The notes beneath the pieces were generated by a model. The model searched no databases. It saw only the letters and a list, made by a program, of their open reading frames with translations, and was not told the DNA's origin. A program made the translations under genes and the position numbers. DNA of 56,725 nt from assembly GCA_937906475.1 (NCBI GenBank), contig CALCZA010000179.1, positions 1-56,725 on the forward strand. Reading direction: 5' to 3'. Of this stretch, positions 7,719 through 16,577 are shown one piece after another (the stretch's first letter is position 1; the number at the start of each line of letters is the position of its first letter). The stretch is from an uncultured bacterium. GTDB taxonomy: Bacteria; Planctomycetota; UBA1135; UBA2386.

Positions 7719-9957
7719 TGGCGCCACCACCCTCTGTCCCGGTGGTTCCGTGCAAAGCACGCGATAGGTGCAAGCGCAGATTATCGTCCTTCTCGCGCTT
7801 GTGCAGCGCCTTCAATGCCTTGGTCGCTGGCTTGGTGCCGAGATCCGCAAGCGCCGACGCGATCTGTACGCGGCGATTGTTGAGGCGCGCGATCAAACCA
7901 ACCGAGACTTTCTCCCACCAGCCAGAACGTTCATACGCCGCGACCATCGGATCGACTGCCGGGTCACCGATGATGACCAGTAGTTGACGCAAGCGATCAT
8001 CTAGCAAGGTGGCCTCCGGCCCAAAGCTGTCGGCGATACGCTCTGCCGCCGACTCCCCACCGCGCACCAATACTCGCGCCAAGCGCTTGCGGGTTGTCTC
8101 GACCAAATCCGGGTCGGCATAGGCTGCCAGCACGTGCTCAAGCACCTGCTCGCCTAGCTCCTCCAAAACTCGCTGCGACGTCGCTGCCAAACGGTCATCG
8201 CTAGCCCCAACGATCAGTGCCGTGATCAACGCACGAGTTGGACCACGCGCAAGCATGACCGCAACCAGCACCTCCGGATCGTCGGAATCGGGCACCGCCG
8301 CGAGCAACGCGTCATCACGATAAAACGTATGCTCAAGCAACAGCGAATCTACAACGAAGTGGCCACGCGGAATCGCCTGCAGGAAACGCTGCAACACTTC
8401 GGGCTCCGCGTTATTTAAGCGGTGCAGGATCTCCATCGGAGGAAAGCGCTCCAGAACCGATTGGAAGGCCTCGACATCGCCAAGCCCAAGGAAGTAGTCG
8501 ATCAGGATGCGGCGATGGTCCGGCCGTGACGACGCGAACAAGCTCTCCATGTGCGGCCGCGCCGACAGATCAAAGCCTTGCACAATGCGGCCAACAATGA
8601 CTTCCGGGCCCGGACCGACCGAGATCAAACGCTGCTGCCCAATTGCGTCACTGGCACGGAACAATGCCGGGGCGATGGTCGGCCCCATCGCCTGCAACAC
8701 GTCGATAGCAAGATCACGTGTCGCGCCTGAGTTCTTCCATGCAAATCGCAGCACCTCTTCGACGGCCCGCACTCCGAGATGCAGCAACTCGTCGCGACAG
8801 CTTCGCCCACCTGCGGCTAACGAACGCACGAGTCGTTGCACGTGCGCATCGTTGACATCGATGCGGTCCATCGCCTCAGTCGGTGATTCGATGGTCGCCA
8901 CAAGGTTCGGCTCAACCAAGCTTGCCGATTCGGCAGCAGCGCAACGCGGACACTGCGCCACTTCGCGCGCCAAGGGACCGCCGCACGCCTGGCAAGACCA
9001 CCGCGTGCTCTCGAGCAAGCCCTCAAACGTCGCCATTGGTAACTGCTGGCCGGATGGTGATGCAACTCCGTGCAGTTTCACCGCATCGGCGGCGGGTTGC
9101 GCGACGACCAGCGAGCCCTCGACCTTCGCTGCAGACAACTGACGCGCGGTTTGCGCGACGCCATGTTCCTGCGCCTCCAGCCGTGCTTTCAGCAACGGGA
9201 GTCGTTGCATCGCAGCATCGAGGCCTTCCGCTTCCTTGGCAGACTGCACAGCGGATCGGCGATCGCCCTTGAGCCACCGCAGGGTACCAACCTCCGCCAG
9301 CGTGCGCGCCAAATCGACGCGCAACTTGTCTCGTCTGGGACCATCGCCAAGTAAGGACAACAGTTTCTTGCCGGCGCGCGCTGCCGCTTCTTGATCGCCA
9401 TTTTGCAGACGGGCGCGATAGACAAAGTCCCAGCCAGCCACGTTCTGCGGCATGCGTTCGAGGGCACGCTCCGCAACTTCTGCCGCTTCGATCGGCAAGC
9501 CGGCACCAAGCAGACTCTGGGCCAGCATCAAGTCGTTGTCACCGCTCTCGACTGCGAACGCGCGTTGCAGGTAAAGGTGCTGTTGATGGGCTTGTTCGGC
9601 TTGCCCTAGATCACCGAGAACCTTACCGAGCAGTAGCCGTGCGTAGTGGTTTTCCGGGTCTTGCTGCAAGACGCGTGACAGACGCTTTTCGGCACCGGCT
9701 AGGTCCCCCTGCATCGCCTGTTCGACACCAAGCAAGTAGTCCAGCAAGGCCTCGCGAGCCCGCGCGTTCTTAACCAAACCCGCAAGCCGCCACCACAAGA
9801 ACAGCACGGTCACGACGATGGCAGCCGACAACAAGATTTCGATAACGCCGGGCTCGCTACAAACTTCGTAGAGCCACTGCCAGAACGACTGTGCCTCGAC
9901 AGTCTCGTCCTTATCGTTCGCCTGCTTCTGGGCAGCGTTTGCGAGCAGATGTAACAC
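7711..9957 (-). CDS. LapB-like TPR / zinc-knuckle protein with HEAT-like extension
   Basis: A 748-aa protein starting at GTG 5 nt after the ddl stop. Residues about 38-58 form one membrane helix. Residues about 70-270 are TPRs whose first unit (DYLLGVEQAMQGDLAGAEKR, then LLLGKVLGDLGQAEQAHQQH) resembles the start of E. coli LapB (YciM). A rubredoxin-type knuckle follows, CQACGG...CPRC (Cys322, 325, 336, 339), which in LapB ends the protein. Here about 410 more residues of HEAT/armadillo-like helices follow (for example LRQLLVIIGDPAVDPMVAAY). LapB controls LPS synthesis through FtsH and LpxC. Whether this protein does so is unknown, but its place beside ddl fits envelope control. The next TPR gene overlaps its 3' end. 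Confidence 0.85.
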   Translation of the reverse strand: MLHLLANAAQKQANDKDETVEAQSFWQWLYEVCSEPGVIEILLSAAIVVTVLFLWWRLAGLVKNARAREALLDYLLGVEQAMQGDLAGAEKRLSRVLQQDPENHYARLLLGKVLGDLGQAEQAHQQHLYLQRAFAVESGDNDLMLAQSLLGAGLPIEAAEVAERALERMPQNVAGWDFVYRARLQNGDQEAAARAGKKLLSLLGDGPRRDKLRVDLARTLAEVGTLRWLKGDRRSAVQSAKEAEGLDAAMQRLPLLKARLEAQEHGVAQTARQLSAAKVEGSLVVAQPAADAVKLHGVASPSGQQLPMATFEGLLESTRWSCQACGGPLAREVAQCPRCAAAESASLVEPNLVATIESPTEAMDRIDVNDAHVQRLVRSLAAGGRSCRDELLHLGVRAVEEVLRFAWKNSGATRDLAIDVLQAMGPTIAPALFRASDAIGQQRLISVGPGPEVIVGRIVQGFDLSARPHMESLFASSRPDHRRILIDYFLGLGDVEAFQSVLERFPPMEILHRLNNAEPEVLQRFLQAIPRGHFVVDSLLLEHTFYRDDALLAAVPDSDDPEVLVAVMLARGPTRALITALIVGASDDRLAATSQRVLEELGEQVLEHVLAAYADPDLVETTRKRLARVLVRGGESAAERIADSFGPEATLLDDRLRQLLVIIGDPAVDPMVAAYERSGWWEKVSVGLIARLNNRRVQIASALADLGTKPATKALKALHKREKDDNLRLHLSRALHGTTGTEGGGANG

Positions 9958-9962
9958 GTCGA

Positions 9963-11111
9963 TCAGTTTCCGGCGGATGCCTCACGGTGCATGCCGGCCG
10001 TGCCAGCAACGGATGCAATGCCATCAGCAGCACACGCACCAATAAATAACGGACGCTCCAAGGCCAACTCCAACAACCGATCCAGCAAACCAGAGAACGT
10101 CATCCCGGCGGCGGCGGCGGCTTGCGGATACAGGCTGCTTGTAGTCATTCCTGGGATGGTGTTGGTCTCAAGCACGACCGGTCCTTGCTCGGTGACGATC
10201 ATGTCCGTGCGGGAGAGCCCATCACAAACCAGCAGTTCGTGACAACGCACAGCTATCTGCTGGACCTGATCCACCATGGCTTCCGAAAGACCGCGCGGCG
10301 GGACGCACTCTTCGGTCGCACCCGGGCGGTATTTTGCATCGTGGGTAAACCAATCGTCATCGATTGGATAAATACCCACTGGCGGCAATGCCCATGGGCT
10401 TCTACCCGTGTTACCCAGCACGGCGACGGTGATCTCTTCACCGAAAACGGCCTGCTCTGCATACCACCGCCGGAAGCGCCCGCGATTGGCCGTCAAGAAC
10501 AACTCCAAGTCAGCCTCGCTCGTGATGCGGGCGATGCCAACAGTACTTCCGGAGGCATCTACCTTGGCGAACGCCGGCGTACCGATCGCTTCGCGTAGCG
10601 CCGCGAACTCGTGAGTTGCGGTGGCCTGTTCGAACGGCGCACTCGGCTCGTAGGCCAAAGGCGTCACGATCTTGGCTGCCTGGTAAACCTGGCGCGTGCG
10701 CAACTTGTCCATCGCGACTGCCGACGCAGCACAGCCACTGCCAACAAAAGGTAACCCGCTCAATTCGAGCATGCCTTGCACGGTGCCATCCTCGCCAAAC
10801 GGTCCATGCAACAATGGCCATGCGACCTGCACGCCGGCCTCATCCAGCAAGTAGTCGATGGCGGCACCTGGTCTCATCACGGGCAGCATGCCATCACGCT
10901 CGGCACTGTCCGGATTCGTGGCGGTTGCGGCGCACCACGTCTCGTCAGCATTCAGCGGCCGACGACTGACGCGCCACATGCCATCACGCTGCAGTAGCAC
11001 CGGCCAGATATTCCAGCGATTGCGATCCAGATGCGCGAACACCTGCGCCGCAGACGCCAACGACACATCGTGTTCTGGCGAAGCTCCGCCGACTAGAATC
11101 GCTACATCCAT
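9963..11111 (-). CDS. ddl: D-alanine--D-alanine ligase
   Basis: A 382-aa ATP-grasp ligase that joins two D-Ala residues for peptidoglycan precursors in the cytoplasm. Seen: the N-terminal VGGASPEHDVSLASA, the central LLHGPFGEDGTVQGMLELSGLPFVGSG, the ATP-grasp FAKVDASGSTVGI, and the C-terminal ETNTIPGMTTSSLYPQ with its metal ligands. The length fits the family. ATG 11111 is chosen; an in-frame GTG at 11120 lies closer to GGGGATGG and is an alternative. It is followed after 5 nt by the LapB-like gene. Planctomycetes were once thought to lack peptidoglycan, so an intact ddl is consistent with the newer view that they make it. Confidence 0.95.
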   Translation of the reverse strand: MDVAILVGGASPEHDVSLASAAQVFAHLDRNRWNIWPVLLQRDGMWRVSRRPLNADETWCAATATNPDSAERDGMLPVMRPGAAIDYLLDEAGVQVAWPLLHGPFGEDGTVQGMLELSGLPFVGSGCAASAVAMDKLRTRQVYQAAKIVTPLAYEPSAPFEQATATHEFAALREAIGTPAFAKVDASGSTVGIARITSEADLELFLTANRGRFRRWYAEQAVFGEEITVAVLGNTGRSPWALPPVGIYPIDDDWFTHDAKYRPGATEECVPPRGLSEAMVDQVQQIAVRCHELLVCDGLSRTDMIVTEQGPVVLETNTIPGMTTSSLYPQAAAAAGMTFSGLLDRLLELALERPLFIGACAADGIASVAGTAGMHREASAGN

Positions 11112-11252
11112 GGTGATCACCCATCCCCGTTGGTGGTTTGACCGAAACCAGCCACACGGCAGAACCCCAGCATAGTGTGCAACCCGGCTTCGGCGCGACC
11201 GTAGAGAAGCGCTTGTAGCGGAACGTCTGCAGCCGAAGCTACTGGCACCCGC

Positions 11253-12215
11253 TCAGGATGACGGCGTCCACAGCGCGCCTGTCGCTGCGGCCGCTCCCCA
11301 CAGGATGGCGTCTGACCCACCCATGCTCGGCACGAACTGCAACTTCGCGCGGATCGGTTCGTTCGTCATGTCATGCACGTGGGCAACGATTCGATCCCGC
11401 AATCCAGGCCAGCCTGCAAGCACACCACCGCCCAGCACGATCGCCGACGGGTTAAGCAAGACGCAGCAATTGGACACGAGGGCGCAGAAGGCTTCGGCAG
11501 CCTCCTCAAGGATCTGGCGAGCCTTACCGGCGCGCGGATCGTCGCCAGGCTCTTGCGACAAACTAACGAGGTTGCCGACCGTCCACCGACCAGACGGCGC
11601 TGGTCCGATTTCTTCAGCCGCTCGCTCGGTGATCGCTCGGCCCCCGCAATACGCCTCATAGTGACCGAGTCGGCCACACGGACAACGCCGGCCGCCAGGT
11701 CGGTAGATCGTGTGGCCGATCTCACCGGCCGCGTTATTGCCGCCACCGTAGGGTTTGCCATCGACGATCAAGCCGATGCCGATGCCCGTGCCCAGGAACA
11801 AGCACAGTAACGGATCCTGGCCGGCTGCATGGCCGCGTAGGTATTCGCCCCAGGCACTGGCGCGACCGTCGTTGATCAACGTTACCGGTAGGCCAAACTC
11901 GTCAAGCAGCCACTGCGCCATCGGAAAGCCTTCAAGCGGCAGGTTGGGTGCGTGGTTGACGCTGCTGCCATCCGTTGGAATGACACCAGCGGTTCCGAAC
12001 CCCAGCGCACTCGGCGCCTCAAGTGGCTCACCACCAACCTCAAGGTGCTCGCACTGTGTCAGGATCGCACGGACCGCCTCCTGCATGCCCGCTACAAACT
12101 GGCCCTGCTCGCGAACGGTGCTGACGCGCTGCACGAGGTGCACCCCAAAGTCTGCACTAACCAGCGCAAACCGACACTTCGTGCCGCCGATGTCACCAGC
12201 TAGTACTGTCCGCAA
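11253..12215 (-). CDS. ROK family sugar kinase (glucokinase-like)
   Basis: A 320-aa ROK protein that probably phosphorylates glucose or a related hexose or amino sugar. It has the phosphate-binding GDIGGTK (residues 7-13), the catalytic base in IND (Asp116), FLGTGIGIGLI, and the zinc segment GH-x9-CPCGRLGHYE. The usual third cysteine is His185, beside His168, Cys178 and Cys180. There is no N-terminal DNA-binding domain, so it is an enzyme and not a repressor. The start is TTG, strongly supported by GGAGG 5 nt upstream, and follows directly on the stop of the 93-aa gene, so the two are coupled. Confidence 0.9.
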   Translation of the reverse strand: MRTVLAGDIGGTKCRFALVSADFGVHLVQRVSTVREQGQFVAGMQEAVRAILTQCEHLEVGGEPLEAPSALGFGTAGVIPTDGSSVNHAPNLPLEGFPMAQWLLDEFGLPVTLINDGRASAWGEYLRGHAAGQDPLLCLFLGTGIGIGLIVDGKPYGGGNNAAGEIGHTIYRPGGRRCPCGRLGHYEAYCGGRAITERAAEEIGPAPSGRWTVGNLVSLSQEPGDDPRAGKARQILEEAAEAFCALVSNCCVLLNPSAIVLGGGVLAGWPGLRDRIVAHVHDMTNEPIRAKLQFVPSMGGSDAILWGAAAATGALWTPSS

Positions 12216-12497
12216 TCAAACCTCCGATAGAGCTTTCATCAGCTCGGCGAGCAACTCGACCATGCTCTTGTTGGCGTGCTCGAGCACAGTGATGCGGCGC
12301 ATCAAGTTCTCGACCACTAGCGGAAGGATCGTCGCAAGCGTCACCGATTTGATCAACTGAAACGTCGCAACACGTTTGGGGTTGGCGTCCTGGTCGGCGC
12401 TGATTTTGCGGTGACACTGATCCTCGATGGCGTCTGAAGTGCGCGCGAGATTCTCCTGCGAGGCCTCTTCCTGCACCGCAACTGCCTGATGCGACAT
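12216..12497 (-). CDS. Small unknown protein upstream of the ROK kinase
   Basis: A 93-aa, mostly helical protein. The first 45 residues are polar with many Gln, Glu and Asp. The second half is amphipathic (LIKSVTLATILPLVVENLMRRI, then SMVELLAELMKAL). No family is recognised. Its reality is supported by GC-rich third positions and by the exact junction with the ROK gene, whose Shine-Dalgarno lies in its last codons. It lies 153 nt downstream of fabF. It could be a small regulator or a coiled-coil adaptor, but no function can be assigned. Confidence 0.55.
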   Translation of the reverse strand: MSHQAVAVQEEASQENLARTSDAIEDQCHRKISADQDANPKRVATFQLIKSVTLATILPLVVENLMRRITVLEHANKSMVELLAELMKALSEV

Positions 12498-12650
12498 CTT
12501 GCAGGCGGATCTGCTGGGCCAAACCCTGGCAATTCACCCCCGCCTGCAGACGGTTCGGAAAGCCCCCGATCAAAGCGCCTTGCACCGCTCGGCGCGCCTC
12601 TGGTGGAGTCGCCGGCGCAAATCCGCCAGCGACTTCAAACACCTCGCGAA

Positions 12651-13889
12651 TCAGATCTTACTAATGACCAGACTCGTGTTATGCCCGCCGAAGCCGAGCG
12701 AATTACTGATCGCGCAGTCGACCTTCATCTCGCGCGCCTCATTCGGCACGTAGTCGAGGTCGCATTCCGGATCAGGCGTCTCGTAGTTGATCGTCGGGTG
12801 CACGACACTGTTCTTGATCGACATAGCGCAGGCTGCCAATTCCATTGCCCCGGACGCACCGAGCAGGTGGCCAACCATCGATTTGGTCGACGAAACGGCG
12901 AGTTTGTCGGCATGGGCACCGAAAACGCGACGCACAGCAGCGGTCTCGATCTTGTCGTTGAGGAAGGTACTGGTGCCGTGCGCGTTGACGTATTGCACAT
13001 CCTCAGGGTTCAGGGAACCATCCTTCAGCGCCATCTGCATCGCGCGGCTTGGACCATCGGCATCCACGTTCGGGGCCGTAATGTGGAACGCGTCATCGGT
13101 CGAACCGTAGCCGCGTAGTTCACACAGGATGTTCGCGCCGCGCGCCTTAGCGTGTTCGTAATCTTCGAGCACAATCGCCGCAGCACCTTCACCCATCACA
13201 AAGCCATCGCGGTCCTTGTCGAACGGGCGTGACGCGCGCTTCGGATCGTCGTTGCGAGTCGACACTGCCTTGAGCGAACAGAAGCCTGCCAGCCCAAGTT
13301 CGGACGTTGCCGCTTCCGAACCGCCGGTGAGCATGATGTCTGCATCGCCATACTGGATGGTCCGCATCGCAATGCCAATCGCGTGACTAGCACTGGCACA
13401 TGCCGAGGAAGTCACGTAGCAGGTGCCCATCAAGCCGAAGCGAATCGCCGCTTGGCCAGCCATCGCGTTAGCCATGATCTTCGGAATGAAGAACGGGCTG
13501 ACACGGTCGGCACCGCGAGCTCGCTGCAACACCTTGCTGGCTTCAATCTCCTGGATGCCACCGATGCCGGTACCGGTAATGCAGCCGGCACGCGTGCGAT
13601 CCTCGGTATCCATGTCCAAGCCAGACGACTTCATCGCCTCAGATGCTGCCACGAGGTAGTACATCGTGAACAGTTCGAGTCGCTTGGACTCCTTCTTGGG
13701 AAAGTGATCCTCCGAATTCCAATCCCACACTTCGCAAGCGAACTTGGCGGTGTGTTTCTCGGTATCGAACTTGGTAATCAGACCAGCACCAGACTGACCC
13801 TCGAGCAACTTGCTCCAGGTAGTCTGCAAATCGAGGCCAAGGGACGAAAGTGCCCCAACCCCGGTGATCACGACGCGGCGTCTACTCAT
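12651..13889 (-). CDS. fabF: 3-oxoacyl-ACP synthase II (KAS II)
   Basis: A 412-aa thiolase-fold enzyme that elongates acyl-ACP with malonyl-ACP. The KAS II triad is complete: Cys164 in SSACASASHA, His304 in NAHGTST and His341 in VGHLLGASG. The C-terminal NSLGFGGHNTSLV is typical of the family. The start ATG has GAGGT 6 nt upstream. It follows acpP, the usual order in fatty-acid clusters, separated by 236 bp that hold no supported gene. Confidence 0.97.
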   Translation of the reverse strand: MSRRRVVITGVGALSSLGLDLQTTWSKLLEGQSGAGLITKFDTEKHTAKFACEVWDWNSEDHFPKKESKRLELFTMYYLVAASEAMKSSGLDMDTEDRTRAGCITGTGIGGIQEIEASKVLQRARGADRVSPFFIPKIMANAMAGQAAIRFGLMGTCYVTSSACASASHAIGIAMRTIQYGDADIMLTGGSEAATSELGLAGFCSLKAVSTRNDDPKRASRPFDKDRDGFVMGEGAAAIVLEDYEHAKARGANILCELRGYGSTDDAFHITAPNVDADGPSRAMQMALKDGSLNPEDVQYVNAHGTSTFLNDKIETAAVRRVFGAHADKLAVSSTKSMVGHLLGASGAMELAACAMSIKNSVVHPTINYETPDPECDLDYVPNEAREMKVDCAISNSLGFGGHNTSLVISKI

Positions 13890-14125
13890 CGTTGTACCTC
13901 ACGGCTAACCAGTGGTCGCATGACCCGGAACACATGCACGGAGCAGGTGTGCCAAGCAACGACCAAGCTACGCTTGTCTCACGCGGCACTGCTGCTAAAT
14001 GGCAGTCCTGCCAGTCGACAGCTCTGCCAGGAAACCCTGGCGGGATAGCTCAGCGTCTCGGATCGCGCACCCCTTCAGGGCGCGGAACCGGCAGGCCAAG
14101 CAGGCAAATCGTCGGCTGCTGCGCC

Positions 14126-14371
14126 TTAGCTCAGCTTGCCGGTGATGTACTTGACGGCATCGCCGACGGTCTGGATCTTCTCGGCGTCTTCGTCCGGGAT
14201 GTTGATCTCGAACTCGTCTTCGAACTCCATGACCAGCTCGACGGTGTCGAGCGAATCAGCGCCGAGGTCGTTGATGAACGACGTTTCGGCGGAGATCTTG
14301 TCACGGGTGGTACCAAGCTGCTCACAAACGATGTTGTGAACGCGCTCTTCGATGTTTTCAGTCTTCGACAC
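14126..14371 (-). CDS. acpP: Acyl carrier protein
   Basis: An 81-aa acidic ACP. The phosphopantetheine attachment site is Ser40 in [12 protein letters not shown], and the helical pattern and pI-lowering Asp/Glu content match AcpP. It shuttles growing acyl chains between the Fab enzymes and to PlsX. The start is GTG, with AGAGG about 9 nt upstream. It lies between fabG and fabF on the same strand, with large spacers on both sides (354 and 279 bp), so separate promoters are possible for this abundantly needed protein. Confidence 0.96.
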   Translation of the reverse strand: MSKTENIEERVHNIVCEQLGTTRDKISAETSFINDLGADSLDTVELVMEFEDEFEINIPDEDAEKIQTVGDAVKYITGKLS

Positions 14372-14725
14372 TTTCTTGCCTCTAAGTTGTATGTAGTGCA
14401 GCCACCACGAATGAGCCTCGAAGACATGGCCTAAGTAGACCGCTGCCGTCGATTGCTACTGGATGACCAGGAACTGTGGAGCGATTGGGCCGCGGACACC
14501 GTCCGTGACCACGTGAGGCGGAAGAGAGAGCCGCCGAAGTGAATCGAGTCGTCAGCTTAGCAAATGACGCTGCCGGTAAAAGCGAAGATTGCTCGCGCAA
14601 ACGGAATGAGTTTGCCCCGGCTGCTCCCCGCTCAAGTGCGCTGATCACCTGCGTAGCCAATCACTTAGACTCGGAGCAGGCCCGAGTCAGCGCAACGACA
14701 TTGCGCCCAGCACGCGCCACGAGCC
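14372..14725. other. Spacer between fabG and acpP
   Basis: This 354-bp spacer contains no supported gene; one minus-strand frame is open but has no domain signal. Its length compared with the tight plsX-fabH joint suggests an acpP promoter, but I cannot pick one out with confidence. Confidence 0.35.
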
Positions 14726-15475
14726 CTACGACATGGTCATGCCACCATCGACAGCCAGTGTCTGGCCTGTGATGTAGGCCGCAGCATCACTGCACAAGAA
14801 CGCCACCGCCTGTGCGACGTCCTGAGCCTGGCCAAAGCGTGATAGCGGGATCAATTTGAGCATCTCGGTCTTCACGTTGTCCGGCAGACTCGCAGTCATG
14901 TCGGTCTCAATGAAACCTGGAGCAATCACGTTCGAGGTCACGTTGCGACCCGCTAGTTCTTGCGCGAGCGACTTCGTCAGACCGAGCAGGCCAGCCTTAC
15001 TGGCGGCGTAGTTCGCTTGGCCCGCGTTGCCGGTCGACCCAACCACCGAGCCGATATTGATCATGCGACCCGTGCGCGCCTTCGCCATCGAGCGCGCGAA
15101 CGCCCGACAAACCAAGAACGCACCGCGCAAGTTGGTGTTGATCACGTCGTCGAAGTCGTCGTTCGACATGCGAAGAAACAAGCCATCGCGCGTGATGCCG
15201 GCATTGTTGATCAGGAAGTCGAGCTTGCCCTTCTCGTCGAGCACACCCTTGGCGAGCGCCTCGACCGACTCAGAATCACTGACGTTGCAGACGAGCGCAT
15301 GCGCATCGACATCGTTCTCAAGCGCAGCGATGGCTTCGAGCGTCTCATCGCAGCCACCCGCTTTGGTCGAGGTGCAGAACACTTCGGCACCTTGGCGAGC
15401 GAGTTCAACAGCTACCGCCCGGCCAATGCCGCGCGATGCGCCGGTAACGAGAGCAACCTTAGAAGACAGATTCAT
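14726..15475 (-). CDS. fabG: 3-oxoacyl-ACP reductase
   Basis: A 249-aa short-chain dehydrogenase that uses NADPH to reduce 3-oxoacyl-ACP. It has TGASRGIG at residues 11-18 for the cofactor, NNAG at 90-93, and the catalytic Ser143, Tyr156 and Lys160 (YAASK). The C-terminal SDAAAYITGQTLAVDGGM is typical of FabG. It lies between fabH and acpP. fabD, usually between fabH and fabG, is absent, and the 100-bp fabH-fabG spacer leaves no room for it. Confidence 0.96.
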   Translation of the reverse strand: MNLSSKVALVTGASRGIGRAVAVELARQGAEVFCTSTKAGGCDETLEAIAALENDVDAHALVCNVSDSESVEALAKGVLDEKGKLDFLINNAGITRDGLFLRMSNDDFDDVINTNLRGAFLVCRAFARSMAKARTGRMINIGSVVGSTGNAGQANYAASKAGLLGLTKSLAQELAGRNVTSNVIAPGFIETDMTASLPDNVKTEMLKLIPLSRFGQAQDVAQAVAFLCSDAAAYITGQTLAVDGGMTMS

Positions 15476-15575
15476 GTGCTAACGGGGGATTCGGGTTGCC
15501 AGGATTGCGGCCAACGAAGCAAGGTGAGTTGAACAAGATTGCGCGCCAGCGGAGCCACCAGCGCAGCAGACGTAG

Positions 15576-16577
15576 CTACCACCGCAACAGGGTGTGACCC
15601 CAAGACATGCCGGCACCAAAGGCCGGCATCACCACCAGCTTGCCCTTTTCCAGGCGGCCGGCGTCATAGGCTTCGCGCAACGCGATGGCCACCGAAGCGG
15701 CCGAGGTGTTGCCGTATTTATTGATGTTACAGAACACCATGTCCATAGGCAGACCAGCCTGATCCATCGCGGACTCGATGATGCGTTGGTTGACCTGGTG
15801 CGGGATGATCACGCCAATCTCGTCCTTGCCGTATTTCTCGATGACATCGCGAACCAAGCCAGCAAAGACGCGCACCGCGAAGCGGAACACCTTGGTGCCC
15901 CCCATCTTCATGAAGTGCAAACGCTGCTCGATGGAATCCAGCGAAGCCGGGTGTCGACTGCCACCACCAGGTTGCGCCAAGACGTCTTCAGCGCCACCCT
16001 TCATCGAGATCGAGCCACCGAGGTATTCGCCGCGCTGAGCAATATCGAGCGTAGTAAAGATGGCCGCGCCCGCACCATCGCCAAACAGCACGCAGGTGTT
16101 GCGGTCTTTGTAGTCGAGGATGCGACTGAGGATCTCTGCGCCGCAAACCAGGATCTTCGAATACTGACCACTGGCGATCATGTTGGAGGCAACCTGGGTC
16201 GCGAACACGAAGCCACTGCAAGCAGCAGCGAGGTCAAAGCCGCCAGCATTCTTGGCGCCGATCTCCATGCCGACGCGACAAGCTGTGGCCGGGAACGGCT
16301 GGTCGCCGGTCACCGTCGCACAGATGACGAGTTCGATTTCCTCACCCTTCATGCCGGCATCGTCGAGCGCCTGCTGGGCGGCTGCGACGGCGAGCGTGCT
16401 AGTGTATTGATCCTTGGCTGCAATGCGCCGCTCCTTGATGCCCGTGCGCTGCACGATCCATTCATCCGACGTATCGACAAACTTCTCGAGATCTGCGTTC
16501 GACAGAATCTTCTCGGGGACATACCGACCCAGTCCAGCGATGCCGACTCGACGCACTCCGATCAAGGGATCTGCCAT
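15576..16577 (-). CDS. fabH: 3-oxoacyl-ACP synthase III (KAS III)
   Basis: A 333-aa enzyme that starts fatty-acid synthesis by condensing acetyl-CoA with malonyl-ACP. The catalytic residues are Cys120 (AAACSGF), His260 (IPHQVNQRI) and Asn290 (NKYGNTSAAS). WIVQRTGIKERR near residues 40-51 is the family signature for CoA binding. Its ATG overlaps the plsX stop in TAATG, so it is translationally coupled to plsX. Confidence 0.97.
   Translation of the reverse strand: MADPLIGVRRVGIAGLGRYVPEKILSNADLEKFVDTSDEWIVQRTGIKERRIAAKDQYTSTLAVAAAQQALDDAGMKGEEIELVICATVTGDQPFPATACRVGMEIGAKNAGGFDLAAACSGFVFATQVASNMIASGQYSKILVCGAEILSRILDYKDRNTCVLFGDGAGAAIFTTLDIAQRGEYLGGSISMKGGAEDVLAQPGGGSRHPASLDSIEQRLHFMKMGGTKVFRFAVRVFAGLVRDVIEKYGKDEIGVIIPHQVNQRIIESAMDQAGLPMDMVFCNINKYGNTSAASVAIALREAYDAGRLEKGKLVVMPAFGAGMSWGHTLLRW

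Noticed and set aside
14382..14660. A 92-codon minus-strand frame in the fabG-acpP spacer
   Set aside because: It has no domain and a low-complexity composition, and it is not positioned with a ribosome site.
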